This document shows positions 25,440 through 33,983 of a stretch of DNA of 49,552 nt, in pieces. Made by a program: the position numbers and the translations under genes. The DNA is from Methanobacterium sp. PtaU1.Bin097 (lineage in GTDB: Archaea; Methanobacteriota; Methanobacteria; Methanobacteriales; Methanobacteriaceae), in the NCBI GenBank assembly GCA_002067325.1, contig MVQY01000066.1:1-49552 (forward strand), written 5' to 3'. Every line of letters starts with the position of its first letter. Position 1 is the stretch's first letter. Below the pieces are notes generated by a model that was not told the origin of the DNA, did no database searches, and worked only from the letters and a program-made list of their open reading frames with translations.

Positions 25440-25489
25440 AACTAACGTTAGTTCGTTGTCTTAGTATATAAAACTAACGTTCGTTAGTT
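25440..25489 (-). promoter_or_regulatory. Promoter with two inverted-repeat operators flanking the TATA box
   Basis: The downstream site is the perfect 14-bp palindrome AACTAACGTTAGTT (25440-25453). The upstream site is AACTAACGTTCGTTAGTT (25472-25489), the same half sites with a 2-bp centre. Between them, on the minus strand, lies TTTTATATACTA (about 25462-25473), a good archaeal TATA box, so the downstream palindrome falls at the expected start of transcription. A TetR dimer at each site would block TBP and polymerase. Confidence 0.65.
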
Positions 25490-25594
25490 AGGTTTAGGGT
25501 TCATCACAACACCCGGTTACACCTCAAACACACCAAGGTTAACATCAAAAAAATCCACACAAACCGCACTGAAAACTGAGAAATGAGTCGATGT

Positions 25595-25608
25595 TAATTA
25601 TAAATATT
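25595..25608 (+). promoter_or_regulatory. Probable TATA box of the glutamate decarboxylase gene
   Basis: AATTATAAATATTT lies about 50 bases before the ATG at 25651, which would give a short leader. A GAGGGGAAAGAGCGAG stretch before the ATG can serve as ribosome site. The rest of 25490-25650 shows no feature. Confidence 0.4.
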
Positions 25609-25650
25609 TCAAGAAATAAATAGATAAAAAGAGGGGAAAGAGCGAGACAA

Positions 25651-27045
25651 ATGTTATCTGGAAAAAAAGATATTAAGAAATTGGAGAAATCTGGAAAAGA
25701 GCACAGTACTGTTACCACGGCTTATGGGAGTCGATATTTTAAGGATAGTATACCTAAATTTGAAATACCACAGGATGGCATGCCTGCACAGGCCGCCTAC
25801 CAGTTAATACATGACGAGCTGAACCTGGACGGCAACCCTGCCCTTAACCTGGCAAGCTTCGTCACCACCTGGATGGAACCCGAGGCAGATAAGCTGATAA
25901 TGGAATCTGTGGATAAAAACTACGTGGACAACGACGAATACCCTCAAACCCAGAAGATAGAAGAAAGGGTGGTTAACATATTAGCCAGACTATTCAACGC
26001 CCCTGAAGACTGCCAATCTTTAGGCACTGCCACTATCGGATCATCAGAGGCCATAATGCTGGCACTCCTGGCCCATAAATGGAAGTGGAGGGAGCGTAGG
26101 AAAGCAGAGGGTAAGTCCATTGAAAACCCAAACATAGTCATGGGTGCCGATGTCCACACAGTATGGGAGAAGTTCGCCAAATACTTCGACGTCGAATTGA
26201 AACTTATACCACTCCAGGAAGACCTGTACACCATCACCGCAGAGGACGTGGCCAGTGAAGTGGATGAAAATACCATAGCCGTAGGCGTGGTCGTGGGTAC
26301 CACTTTCACAGGACAAATGGACCCAGTAAAGAAAATCAACGATTTACTACTGGAAATAAAAGAAGAGAAAGGATGGGATATACCCATACATGCCGACGGT
26401 GCAAGTGGAGGTTTCATAGTCCCCTTCCTGTACCCCGACCTAATGTGGGATTTCAGGTTAGAACAGGTGAGGTCTATAAATGTATCCGGACATAAATACG
26501 GACTGGTTTATCCTGGTGTGGGTTGGGTAATATTTAAAGACAGGACAGACATACCACCGGACTTGATTTTCAACATAAACTACCTGGGAGGTAATATGAG
26601 TAACTATTCACTTAACTTCTCCAAGGCAAGTAACACCATAATAGCACAGTACTACAACCTCATCCGCTTAGGCTTCAATGGTTATAAGGATATCATGGAC
26701 AACATGATTGAAAACACGAGGTACATGGTAGGAAAACTCGAAGAAACCGGGAAATTTGAAGTTATAAATCAGGGCCTCCTTTTCCCCCTGGTTACAGTTC
26801 GATTGAAGGATGTAAATTTCACAGTCTTCCAGTTATCGGATAAGCTCAGGGAGAAGGGCTGGATAGTACCAGCGTACACCCTACCTGCAAATGCCGATGA
26901 TATCGCAGTCCTCAGGATGGTGGTCAAAGAGAATTTCGGTAGAGATATGGTGGAATGTTTCCTTGATGACATTACAACAGCATGTAAGGGACTGGAATCA
27001 GAAAATAACAAAGATTTAAGGGAAAATCCAACTTTACTCTATTAA
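25651..27045 (+). CDS. gadB: Glutamate decarboxylase, PLP-dependent (GadB type)
   Basis: This 464-residue group II PLP decarboxylase has the usual length of GadB. Visible signatures are GTATIGSSEAIMLALLAHKWKW in the cofactor phosphate region, HADGASGGFIVPF with the PLP-pyridine aspartate, and SGHKYGLVYPGVGW with the Schiff-base lysine at about K282. It converts glutamate to GABA and CO2. Methanogens normally carry the shorter MfnA tyrosine/aspartate decarboxylase; a GadB-type enzyme is less usual and its bacterial likeness suggests horizontal transfer (inference). No antiporter gene is adjacent, so an acid-resistance pair is not evident. It is divergent from the TetR operon. Confidence 0.92.
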   Translation: MLSGKKDIKKLEKSGKEHSTVTTAYGSRYFKDSIPKFEIPQDGMPAQAAYQLIHDELNLDGNPALNLASFVTTWMEPEADKLIMESVDKNYVDNDEYPQTQKIEERVVNILARLFNAPEDCQSLGTATIGSSEAIMLALLAHKWKWRERRKAEGKSIENPNIVMGADVHTVWEKFAKYFDVELKLIPLQEDLYTITAEDVASEVDENTIAVGVVVGTTFTGQMDPVKKINDLLLEIKEEKGWDIPIHADGASGGFIVPFLYPDLMWDFRLEQVRSINVSGHKYGLVYPGVGWVIFKDRTDIPPDLIFNINYLGGNMSNYSLNFSKASNTIIAQYYNLIRLGFNGYKDIMDNMIENTRYMVGKLEETGKFEVINQGLLFPLVTVRLKDVNFTVFQLSDKLREKGWIVPAYTLPANADDIAVLRMVVKENFGRDMVECFLDDITTACKGLESENNKDLRENPTLLY

Positions 27046-27059
27046 AATATAGAATATAT

Positions 27060-27084
27060 CTCCCTTTTTCATTTTTTTTATTAA
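27060..27084 (+). terminator. T-tract terminator after gadB
   Basis: Runs of T5 and T8 within 25 bases starting 15 bases after the gadB stop, typical of archaeal terminators. Confidence 0.4.
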
Positions 27085-27161
27085 AAGTTAAATTATCTAC
27101 TTCTACGATACTTATAATTGAAAAAATTAAAATTACAAGCACTATTATGGGGTAAAAAAAC

Positions 27162-27747
27162 ATTGATATACTTATCATATTAGCCCATCCTAGACATGGA
27201 AGTTTCAATCATGCCATAGCTGAAACAACTATAGATGCTCTTAAAAATAAAGGACATAGAGTTATTTTCCATGATCTTTATCAGGAAAAGTTCGATGCCA
27301 TACTCCCTATGATGAAATCCCCCGGGATGCAGAACTCAATTCGGAGATAGAAAAACACTGCCAGGAACTGGAAACTGCCCAGGGAATCGTAATAGTCCAC
27401 CTAACTGGTGGAGCCAGCCTCCGGCTATTTTGAAGGGATGGATCGATCGGGTGATAAGGGCGGGAATAGCCTATAAATTTGTGGAAGGAGATCAGGGTGA
27501 AGGAGTGCCGGTAGGTCTTTTGAATGCTATTCGGGCGGTGGTTTTCAACACATTTGACACTCCACGTGAAAGCGAGATGAAGGTCTTTGGAGATCCTCTG
27601 GAGACCCTGTGGAAGAATTGTATCTTCGGACTTTGCGGTGTGGAAGCCTTTCACCGGAAAAATTATGGAGTAATGGTAACCAGCACTATAGAGGAAAGGG
27701 AAAAATGGTTGGAGGATGTTAGAACAACCGTCAACTCATTATTTTAG
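27162..27747 (+). pseudogene. NAD(P)H:quinone oxidoreductase (flavodoxin-2, KefF/NQO-like), two frameshifts
   Basis: Reading frames in succession spell a complete flavodoxin_2-family protein. They are ILIILAHPRHGSFNHAIAETT from about 27168, then after a one-base shift at 27308 YDEIPRDAELNSEIEKHCQE, then after a second shift at about 27401 NWWSQPPAILKGWIDRVIRAG and on to the stop at 27745-27747. Each break is explained by loss of one base (a T at 27308, a C in the CC after GTCCAC). A normal start codon is also missing: the upstream ATG at 27147 runs into TAA after two codons, leaving only ATT 27162. The surviving C-terminal frame is 105 codons from a TTG. Intact relatives are soluble FMN/FAD quinone reductases. 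Three defects in one gene argue for a real pseudogene rather than a single read error. Confidence 0.8.
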
Positions 27748-27862
27748 ATAACGGAATTTATATAGAAAAGGACTATCAATTAGATATAACCCGGTTTAAA
27801 CTAGAAGTTAGGTTTATTAACTCATAACTTTAAAGAGTTACCATAACCCTATTAAATGAAAC

Positions 27863-28618
27863 TTGACAATCAATGAAATGGTGCATCCCATGGACTTAAT
27901 GTTACTTGAATTTGCTGGAAAACAGGTTAAACCAGATATCAGAAAGCTGTACGATATGAGAGAAGTTGTTTATGACCAGGAATGGTTACAGGTAACTGAA
28001 GATAAGGATCTCTATTACATGTACCGGGATTTATCCTATTCAAATCGGGATCATAATCTAATTAAAGAAAACGACTTAAGATACGATATAACAATCATTC
28101 CCCCTTCCATCATAGGTTCAGAATTTGTTAAGACCGCAGGACACTACCACCCCTTAATTGAGGGAACCAGTTATACTTACCCTGAAATCTATGAGGTATT
28201 AAGTGGCGTGGCGCATTACCTGCTCCAGAAAAGTGAAAATTCAAAGATCACCGATGTAATAATTGTTGAAGCCAAGGAAGGGGATAAGGTGATCGTACCA
28301 CCAAATTACGGGCATGTAACCATAAACCCTTCAAATAAAGAACTTAAAATGGCTAACTGGGTTTCTGATCAGTTTGAATCCATATACAAACCATACCGTG
28401 AGTATGGAGGTGCTGCTTACTTCGAATTAACCGACGGCAGTCTGATCAAGAATGAAAACTGTGAAAATCTACCAGGAATACGTAAGCTTAAACCAACCAA
28501 CTTCTCAGACTTAGGACTATATAAAAACAAAGAGATGTACAAGCTCATCCGTGATCCGGATAAACTCGGCTACCTGAACCGTCCCCAGGACTATGATTGG
28601 TTATGGGAGAAGATTTAA
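27863..28618 (+). CDS. pgi: Glucose-6-phosphate isomerase, archaeal cupin type
   Basis: The cytoplasmic enzyme interconverts glucose-6-phosphate and fructose-6-phosphate for gluconeogenesis or glycogen turnover. The 251-residue protein carries the cupin metal motif of the archaeal family (AGHYHPLIEG, then YPEIYEVLSGVAHYLLQ, then NYGHVTIN). It is longer than the roughly 190-residue Pyrococcus enzyme, with extra N- and C-terminal segments. The start is uncertain: TTG 27863 gives MTINEMVHPMD, while ATG 27878 gives MVHPMDLM; no strong ribosome site is present for either. A 38-bp duplication begins at its last codons. Confidence 0.9.
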   Translation: MTINEMVHPMDLMLLEFAGKQVKPDIRKLYDMREVVYDQEWLQVTEDKDLYYMYRDLSYSNRDHNLIKENDLRYDITIIPPSIIGSEFVKTAGHYHPLIEGTSYTYPEIYEVLSGVAHYLLQKSENSKITDVIIVEAKEGDKVIVPPNYGHVTINPSNKELKMANWVSDQFESIYKPYREYGGAAYFELTDGSLIKNENCENLPGIRKLKPTNFSDLGLYKNKEMYKLIRDPDKLGYLNRPQDYDWLWEKI

Positions 28619-28688
28619 TCTTAAATATTTATTTATAAACTCTAAACAAGATTTAATCTTAAATATTTATCTATAAAACTCTAAACAA
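28612..28688. repeat. 38-bp direct tandem duplication after pgi
   Basis: Two adjacent copies (28612-28649 and 28650-28688) differ by a single substitution and one added base. Each reads GATTTAATCTTAAATATTTA and ends CTCTAAACAA. The first copy includes the pgi stop codon. The second has a TATA-like AAATATTTATCTATAAA close to the next gene's start and may have duplicated a promoter element. Confidence 0.85.
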
Positions 28689-28706
28689 ATAAGTTCGTGA
28701 ATTAAA

Positions 28707-29363
28707 ATGAAAGAAATCGCCATTCAAATCAGAGCTCAAAGTAAACCAGGTGTTTTGCGTGATATCACGGATATGATGGCCAAGTGCGGCGTCAACATCA
28801 CCTACACCTATCTTTTCACGGAAAATCCTGAATCAGCTTCCCTTTACATGGAGCTGGAATGCGTGGAGAACGTGGATAAATTCATTGAAAACATCAGGAA
28901 CTTTAAAGAGGTTAAAAGCGTTAGCATCCACCATTCCATGGGTGAGATATATGGTAAAAGAATCATAATCATCGGCGGAGGGGCCCAAGTTGCTATGGTA
29001 GCCCAGGGTGCCATAACAGAAGCTGACCGCCACAACATCCGTGGAGAGCGGATAAGTATAGACACCATACCACTGGTTGGTGAAGAAGAGCTGGCTGAAG
29101 CCACATCAGCAGTAAGCAGATTACCCAGGGTGGAAGCACTGGTACTGGCCGGTTCCCTCATGGGTGGAAAAATAGCAGAGGCCATAGATGAAATAAAAAA
29201 GGAACATAACGTCCTGGTCATAAGCCTGAACATGCCCGGTAGTGTAACTGAAAAGGCGGATCTGGTTGTCACAGACCCGGTACAGGCTGGTGTGATGGCA
29301 GTTATGGCCGTGGCAGATACAGCCATATTCGATATAAAGAAGATTAAGAATAAAAATTTTTAG
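28707..29363 (+). CDS. ACT domain protein with DUF5612
   Basis: This 218-residue protein has an N-terminal ACT domain (residues about 4-75, IRAQSKPGVLRDITDMMAKCGVNITY), a small-molecule-binding regulatory module usually tied to amino acid metabolism. It is followed by a Rossmann-like DUF5612 region with GKRIIIIGGGAQVAMVAQGAI and a glycine-rich LAGSLMGGKIAEAI. DUF5612 occurs in methanogens and has no known function. An NAD(P)- or nucleotide-binding role is inferred from the GGGAQVA stretch. Monocistronic; converges on the small gene at 29408. Confidence 0.85.
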   Translation: MKEIAIQIRAQSKPGVLRDITDMMAKCGVNITYTYLFTENPESASLYMELECVENVDKFIENIRNFKEVKSVSIHHSMGEIYGKRIIIIGGGAQVAMVAQGAITEADRHNIRGERISIDTIPLVGEEELAEATSAVSRLPRVEALVLAGSLMGGKIAEAIDEIKKEHNVLVISLNMPGSVTEKADLVVTDPVQAGVMAVMAVADTAIFDIKKIKNKNF

Positions 29364-29407
29364 AGGTTATCATTAAATAAAAAAGGGTTAAAAATAATAA
29401 AAAAAGT

Positions 29408-29689
29408 TTAACTCATTTCTATAGCCCTTATCAATTTGCTTGCGGCGATTTTTAAGTCAGGATCAGTTATATCTCCACTTTCCCTTATTTTAAGTGCCAG
29501 TTCCAGAACCTTTGGTACATCCTGGGGGGTTAAGGTTTCCGCCATTTGCAGGTAAGTTTCGTTTGGTTTATCTTCGATAGTTTCGTTACTTTTAGCCATC
29601 ATTTCTAACATGGCCTTGCAGGAACCCATTACACTACTATCCTCTATGTTTTCACATTTTTCTAACAATTCTTCGGCTTTTTTATCCAT
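29408..29689 (-). CDS. Small hypothetical helical protein
   Basis: This acidic, helical 93-residue protein (MDKKAEELLEKCENIED at the N-terminus) has no motif I recognise. The ATG at 29689 is preferred because GGTGATAATC lies just in front of it; reading from GTG 29701 would translate the ribosome site. It is divergent from the DUF6448 gene, with a 169-base AT-rich promoter region between them. Two cysteines are in the first 24 residues; nothing suggests export. Confidence 0.65.
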   Translation of the reverse strand: MDKKAEELLEKCENIEDSSVMGSCKAMLEMMAKSNETIEDKPNETYLQMAETLTPQDVPKVLELALKIRESGDITDPDLKIAASKLIRAIEMS

Positions 29690-29858
29690 GATTATCACCA
29701 CTAATTATAATTTAATGATTTGAAAATTTATAGTTTTGGGAAAGCCATTTCCTCCTAATTTTCTAGCCAAAAATTCTATATAAAACAAAAACAATATAAT
29801 GAGTGCATAGCAACTCTCTAAAAATTTAATAAATCTATAGATTAATCGGGGGATTAAT

Positions 29859-30362
29859 ATGGCACCATATATAGATAGTATGGACGGACCAGTGGTAAAA
29901 GCTGCAGAAAACGCCTTGGATATGGAGAACATTAAATACATTCTCCCCTACGTTTCTCCAGCCGATGAAGGAGAACTTAAAGATGCCTTTGAGAAAACTC
30001 TTTCGGTAAGGGAACTCAGTGGTGAAGCAGCTGAACTGGCCGATTACTGGTTTTTTGAAACAGCAGTCCGTCTACATCATAAAGGAGAAGAGGAATCATA
30101 CACTGGACTTAAAGCGGCAGGTACTGATTGGGGCCCTATCATCCCCAAGATCGACCAGGCCATCGAAACCGAAAACATAGATGAATTCCTTGATTTCCTC
30201 TTAAATTTCATAAAGGAAGATATCCAGGGCCGATTTGACGATGTGTGTTCCAAAAAGGATTACGATGAAGACGATGTGGAAGATGCTAGGGAATACGTAA
30301 ATGCAAGGGAAGAATTCATAAGCTATACACGTAAATTTTATGAATATGTAGAAAAAGGATGA
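29859..30362 (+). CDS. DUF6448 family protein
   Basis: This 167-residue soluble protein matches the DUF6448 pattern: MDGPVVKAAENALDMENIKYILPYV at the start, then FEKTLSVRELSGEAAELADYWFFETAVRLHHKGE and YTGLKAAGTDWGPIIPKID. No function is known for the family; the conserved D, H and W residues hint at an enzyme or ligand-binding protein. The C-terminus is very acidic. A GGGGGATTAAT ribosome site precedes the ATG. It is 19 bases before the cupin gene and likely co-transcribed with it. Confidence 0.85.
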   Translation: MAPYIDSMDGPVVKAAENALDMENIKYILPYVSPADEGELKDAFEKTLSVRELSGEAAELADYWFFETAVRLHHKGEEESYTGLKAAGTDWGPIIPKIDQAIETENIDEFLDFLLNFIKEDIQGRFDDVCSKKDYDEDDVEDAREYVNAREEFISYTRKFYEYVEKG

Positions 30363-30381
30363 AAAAGAATCAGGTGATTAA

Positions 30382-30705
30382 ATGACAGCAGAACTTGTAG
30401 GAAAAACTTTAAAAATTGTAGATTTGATTGAATACCAGGAAGGCGCAGTGGTCAGCAGGGAGATAATTAGAAAAGAAACAGGGACGGTGACCATATTCGC
30501 CTTCGATAAAGGAGAAGGATTAAGTGAACATACAGCACCATTCGATGCCATGGTTCAAGTAGTGGATGGAAAGGCGGAAATCATCATCGACGGTAAAAGC
30601 AACATCCTGGATGCGGGAGAGATGATCATCATGCCAGCCAATATTCCCCACGCCTTAAATGCCCTGGAAAGATATAAAATGGTTTTAACCATGATTAGGT
30701 CTTAA
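30382..30705 (+). CDS. Small cupin-domain protein
   Basis: This 107-residue single cupin has the two conserved motifs in reduced form: FDKGEGLSEHTAPFDAMVQVVDG (motif 1, with one His and an Asp at the usual Glu/His positions) and DAGEMIIMPANIPHALNALE (motif 2, with His). The fold could bind a metal but has fewer ligands than classical cupins. A GGTGATTAA site precedes the ATG. It is probably translated from the same transcript as the DUF6448 gene. No specific substrate can be proposed. Confidence 0.88.
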   Translation: MTAELVGKTLKIVDLIEYQEGAVVSREIIRKETGTVTIFAFDKGEGLSEHTAPFDAMVQVVDGKAEIIIDGKSNILDAGEMIIMPANIPHALNALERYKMVLTMIRS

Positions 30706-30726
30706 ATTTTCTTTTCTTTTTTTATT
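30706..30726 (+). terminator. T-rich terminator after cupin gene
   Basis: TTTTC-TTTTC-TTTTTTT immediately follows the stop at 30703-30705, between convergent cupin and homoserine dehydrogenase genes. Confidence 0.4.
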
Positions 30727-30785
30727 CATTGTTTACATCAAGCAATTTAGATGAGAGTATCCATCAAGTAATTTATAGTACCTTT

Positions 30786-32069
30786 TTATAACAACCTGAT
30801 GAAAACAACCTCACCTTTAACTGTGTCCAGTTTTTCGATGAGTTTAACTGCTTCCTGAATATTTTTCTCGGTGGCCTGGTGGGTTACCATGAATATAGGG
30901 ACAAACTCCCCCTTTTGGTGTCCTTTCTGGCTGAAGGAATCCACACTTATGTTCAAATAACTCAGTATGCCTGATATGGAGTGTAAGACACCGGGTTTAT
31001 CGATAACCGTGAGTCTAAGGTAATATTTTGATTCCACTTCATCCATACCCTTTATCTTGGTGACTCTGGTCTGTGGGGGGCCGTAGGTTATGGGGCTGTC
31101 CATTTCTTCTATGATGTCTATGATATCCCCTACCACAGCGCTGGCGGTGGGCATCATACCGGCACCCGCGCCGTACATTAAAACTGGTCCAACCACATCT
31201 CCTATGATATAAACTCCGTTGAACACATCGTTTACTGAGGCGAGGAGGTGTTTTTCATCCACCATGGTAGGGTGGACTCTTACTTCCAGTTCTTCATCTT
31301 TGATGGTGGATATGGCCAGGAGTTTGATGCAGCAGCCTAATTCCTTGGCGTATTCAATGTCGTCCAGTGTTATACGAGTGATTCCTTCTACATGGAACTT
31401 CTCCTGTTTGACGTAGACTCCGAATCCCAGTTTTGTGAGGATTATGAGCTTTTGGGCGGTGTCATGGCCTTTGATGTCGAAGGTAGGGTCTGCTTCGGCG
31501 TATCCTTTTTCCTGGGCTTCCTTTAGCACTTCTTCGAAATCCTGCTGCTCATCGGCCATTTTAGTTAAAATGTAGTTGGCTGTTCCGTTTATGATTCCAT
31601 ATATTGCCTCTATTTTATTGGCAGCTAAGCTCTCATTCAAGGGTTTAAGGAGTGGTATTCCTCCACCCACACTGGCTTCAAATCCGATTCTCACCTGGTT
31701 TTTCTCGGCAGCTTCCATTATCTCTTCCCAGTGCTTGGCCAGTAGTGCTTTATTGGCAGTTACCACATGTTTACCCTTAGACATGGCGGTTAAAATGAAT
31801 TTTAAAGCAGGTTGGTAACCCCCTATCAGCTCTATAACTATGTCGATATCTGGATCATCCAGTATCTCGTTAACATCGGTGGATAGGATTTTTGGATCTA
31901 TTTTCACCCCTCTATCTGTTTCAATATCCAGGTCAACTACTTTTTTCAGGTTAACCTTTCTTTGGACCTTGTCTTCTATGAGTGGCTGGTTTAAGTTAAA
32001 GGTTTCAACTACTCCGCTTCCAATTGTTCCAAATCCAATTAAACCTACATTTATCTCTTTATTTGCCAT
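30786..32069 (-). CDS. hom: Homoserine dehydrogenase with C-terminal ACT domain
   Basis: This enzyme reduces aspartate semialdehyde to homoserine on the threonine/methionine branch. The 427-residue protein has the nucleotide loop GLIGFGTIGSGV (residues 9-20), the family stretch TANKALLAKHWEE, the substrate-binding GIINGTANYILTKM and catalytic-lysine region FDIKGHDTAQKL. A C-terminal ACT domain (about 350-427, VIDKPGVLHSISGILSYLNIS) is expected to give feedback control by an end-product amino acid. Monocistronic and leftward. Confidence 0.97.
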   Translation of the reverse strand: MANKEINVGLIGFGTIGSGVVETFNLNQPLIEDKVQRKVNLKKVVDLDIETDRGVKIDPKILSTDVNEILDDPDIDIVIELIGGYQPALKFILTAMSKGKHVVTANKALLAKHWEEIMEAAEKNQVRIGFEASVGGGIPLLKPLNESLAANKIEAIYGIINGTANYILTKMADEQQDFEEVLKEAQEKGYAEADPTFDIKGHDTAQKLIILTKLGFGVYVKQEKFHVEGITRITLDDIEYAKELGCCIKLLAISTIKDEELEVRVHPTMVDEKHLLASVNDVFNGVYIIGDVVGPVLMYGAGAGMMPTASAVVGDIIDIIEEMDSPITYGPPQTRVTKIKGMDEVESKYYLRLTVIDKPGVLHSISGILSYLNISVDSFSQKGHQKGEFVPIFMVTHQATEKNIQEAVKLIEKLDTVKGEVVFIRLL

Positions 32070-32151
32070 TTATGTCCATCCCAGTTTTTGTTATAAGTGT
32101 GAATTATTTTTTTATATCCACTAATTATTTGATATCCACTAAATTATGATA

Positions 32152-33180
32152 TTAAATCTCTAGATCCTTTAGTTTAATATATTCCCTTACAGATTCTCTG
32201 GTTGTACCTACAACCAATCGATTTATGGACTGGCCAGTACTTTTATCTGTAATTTTCTCCAGTTTTCCCTGGGCGATAACTCTCTCCCCCTCCTTCACCT
32301 GTCCGGCGTAGGTATGGGTGAAGGATGCCAGTTCATCCACTGGAAGCTCTGGGCCTTCTAAAATTTTAACATCATCTACTTTATAAACGGCCGGGTTGTC
32401 ATATGAGGCCAGGGCATCGGTCACGATACATTCTACCTTTAAAACACCCAGGGATTGGCTTTCTGTCCCGTAATAGGTTCCTTTAATTTCATCCCAGTTT
32501 CTGGTGCATAGGATATCAAATAAAACCCCCTCAACAACTCCTCGGTTGCTTTTCCGGTTCTCATACCATTTAAATTCCTCGATGCTTAAGGAAGAATCTT
32601 TAATCCGTTTATCATATAACCAGTCCCAGAATTCACTACTTATGCCTTTTAGGGGGGATTCTGGTTCATTCTTTAATCGAGAAAAGGTCTCCACTGCATT
32701 CCTATGATTTTCCAGTCCGAAGATTACGAAATCTATATCTGAAACTTGGGGGTCGTATAATCCTGGTAGGATGGATCCAGAAACGCCCATATATTTATAA
32801 TCAATACTTGCCTCCTGGTGGAAGAAATCGGAAACTTTGACTACCTTTTCGAGTAATTCATTATCTGGGTTGGCTATTATTTCCTGAAGACGATTTTCAG
32901 GCCGTAGAATTTCAGAGACTTTATCCAGGGGGACGCCCATCATCTTCTCCCCGGTCACACCGGAGTCAAAGAGATATTCTGGATATTTCTCCTTAATAAA
33001 TTGATAAGCCTGCTGGGTGTCTACTTTAGAATACCTGGAGCCATTTTTGCTCCGTTCTCCCTGGGAATCTGGAATATAACGTAGAAATGAGATTATTCTA
33101 TCTTCCGGGTGGAGATAGCTGGTGGTTGCCAAGAAAAGATCATCTATGGTGTATATAAAATCTCTGGTTCTTGCTCTCAT
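32152..33180 (-). CDS. Nucleotidyltransferase-domain protein (DNA polymerase beta superfamily)
   Basis: This 342-residue protein has a central minimal nucleotidyltransferase motif, GVSGSILPGLYDPQVSDIDFVIFG (about residues 130-153). Here GS and the D-x-D pair match the metal-binding active site of the pol-beta superfamily. The N-terminal region (RDFIYTIDDLFLATTSYLHP) and the C-terminal beta-rich region (about 270-340) are shared with archaeal proteins annotated only as nucleotidyltransferase. What it modifies is not known. Monocistronic; divergent from the DUF366 gene. Confidence 0.8.
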   Translation of the reverse strand: MRARTRDFIYTIDDLFLATTSYLHPEDRIISFLRYIPDSQGERSKNGSRYSKVDTQQAYQFIKEKYPEYLFDSGVTGEKMMGVPLDKVSEILRPENRLQEIIANPDNELLEKVVKVSDFFHQEASIDYKYMGVSGSILPGLYDPQVSDIDFVIFGLENHRNAVETFSRLKNEPESPLKGISSEFWDWLYDKRIKDSSLSIEEFKWYENRKSNRGVVEGVLFDILCTRNWDEIKGTYYGTESQSLGVLKVECIVTDALASYDNPAVYKVDDVKILEGPELPVDELASFTHTYAGQVKEGERVIAQGKLEKITDKSTGQSINRLVVGTTRESVREYIKLKDLEI

Positions 33181-33315
33181 GGATTAATTAATGATGGACA
33201 ACATATTAAAATATAATAGGTTCCTAATTAATATCCCCCGTCAATAAATGGTGGGGCTGGAAATTCATTTGGAATTCAAAAATTTATTGGAAAATTAAAT
33301 CATCAGTGTGGGTTT

Positions 33316-33903
33316 ATGAAGTATTTAAAACTGGAAGAAGAACTGCTTTACGATGGGAGCCAGATAGTGCCCCAGTGGGTATTTAGAGAATTTAGGGTAA
33401 AAGATTCCAGCATCGTGAGGTGGATAGGTCCCATGGACATCCACCAAGACAATATAGTTGATTACGAGGATCAGGGTAAGGAAATAAAGGGAAGTAAGCT
33501 TTTACACTTCATAATAGAACATTTTGACTCACAACCTGCAAGTTTAAGGCTCTGCTACCACAGGCAACGGTTATTTATCATGATAGTCAAGGATAACCTG
33601 GAAAAACTAGGACTTAAAACCATAAGGGAAGGTGATGATCTTTACCATGTGATAGGATCTGACAAGAAAGCCAAGCTCAGTGTTTCCATCGCCACCTCAT
33701 CCCACAACAGCATGAAGATACACTTCGCAGTGAACATATCCAGTGAGGGAACACCCTCTGATGTGGAGATAACCAGTCTTAATGATTGTATAGAAGGTAT
33801 GACCATGGAAGATATAAATCAACTGGCAGATAGTATTGTGGATGATTACGTATCTGAATTATCTTCCATTGAAAGGGACATAACCAAGACGAAGGTATTT
33901 TAA
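33316..33903 (+). CDS. DUF366 family protein
   Basis: This 195-residue protein has the DUF366 layout: LLYDGSQIVPQWVFREFRVKDSS near the start, SKLLHFIIEHFD, a central RLCYHRQRLFIMIVKDNLEK and SIATSSHNSMKIHFAVNIS. This small archaeal/bacterial family has no experimentally assigned function that I know of. It starts with GTTTATG and no strong ribosome site. It precedes the queuosine-type gene pair by 80 bases and may share their transcript. Confidence 0.82.
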   Translation: MKYLKLEEELLYDGSQIVPQWVFREFRVKDSSIVRWIGPMDIHQDNIVDYEDQGKEIKGSKLLHFIIEHFDSQPASLRLCYHRQRLFIMIVKDNLEKLGLKTIREGDDLYHVIGSDKKAKLSVSIATSSHNSMKIHFAVNISSEGTPSDVEITSLNDCIEGMTMEDINQLADSIVDDYVSELSSIERDITKTKVF

Positions 33904-33983
33904 CTGATATGAGGATATTCTAAACCCTATTAAAAATGAAAATTACATATAAAAAAACGAAATTAAGTAAGAAGGTTAATTGA

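Noticed and set aside
27856..27875. ATG 27856 as the pgi start
   Set aside because: Its frame ends at TGA after six codons; joining it to pgi would need a frameshift for which there is no other evidence.
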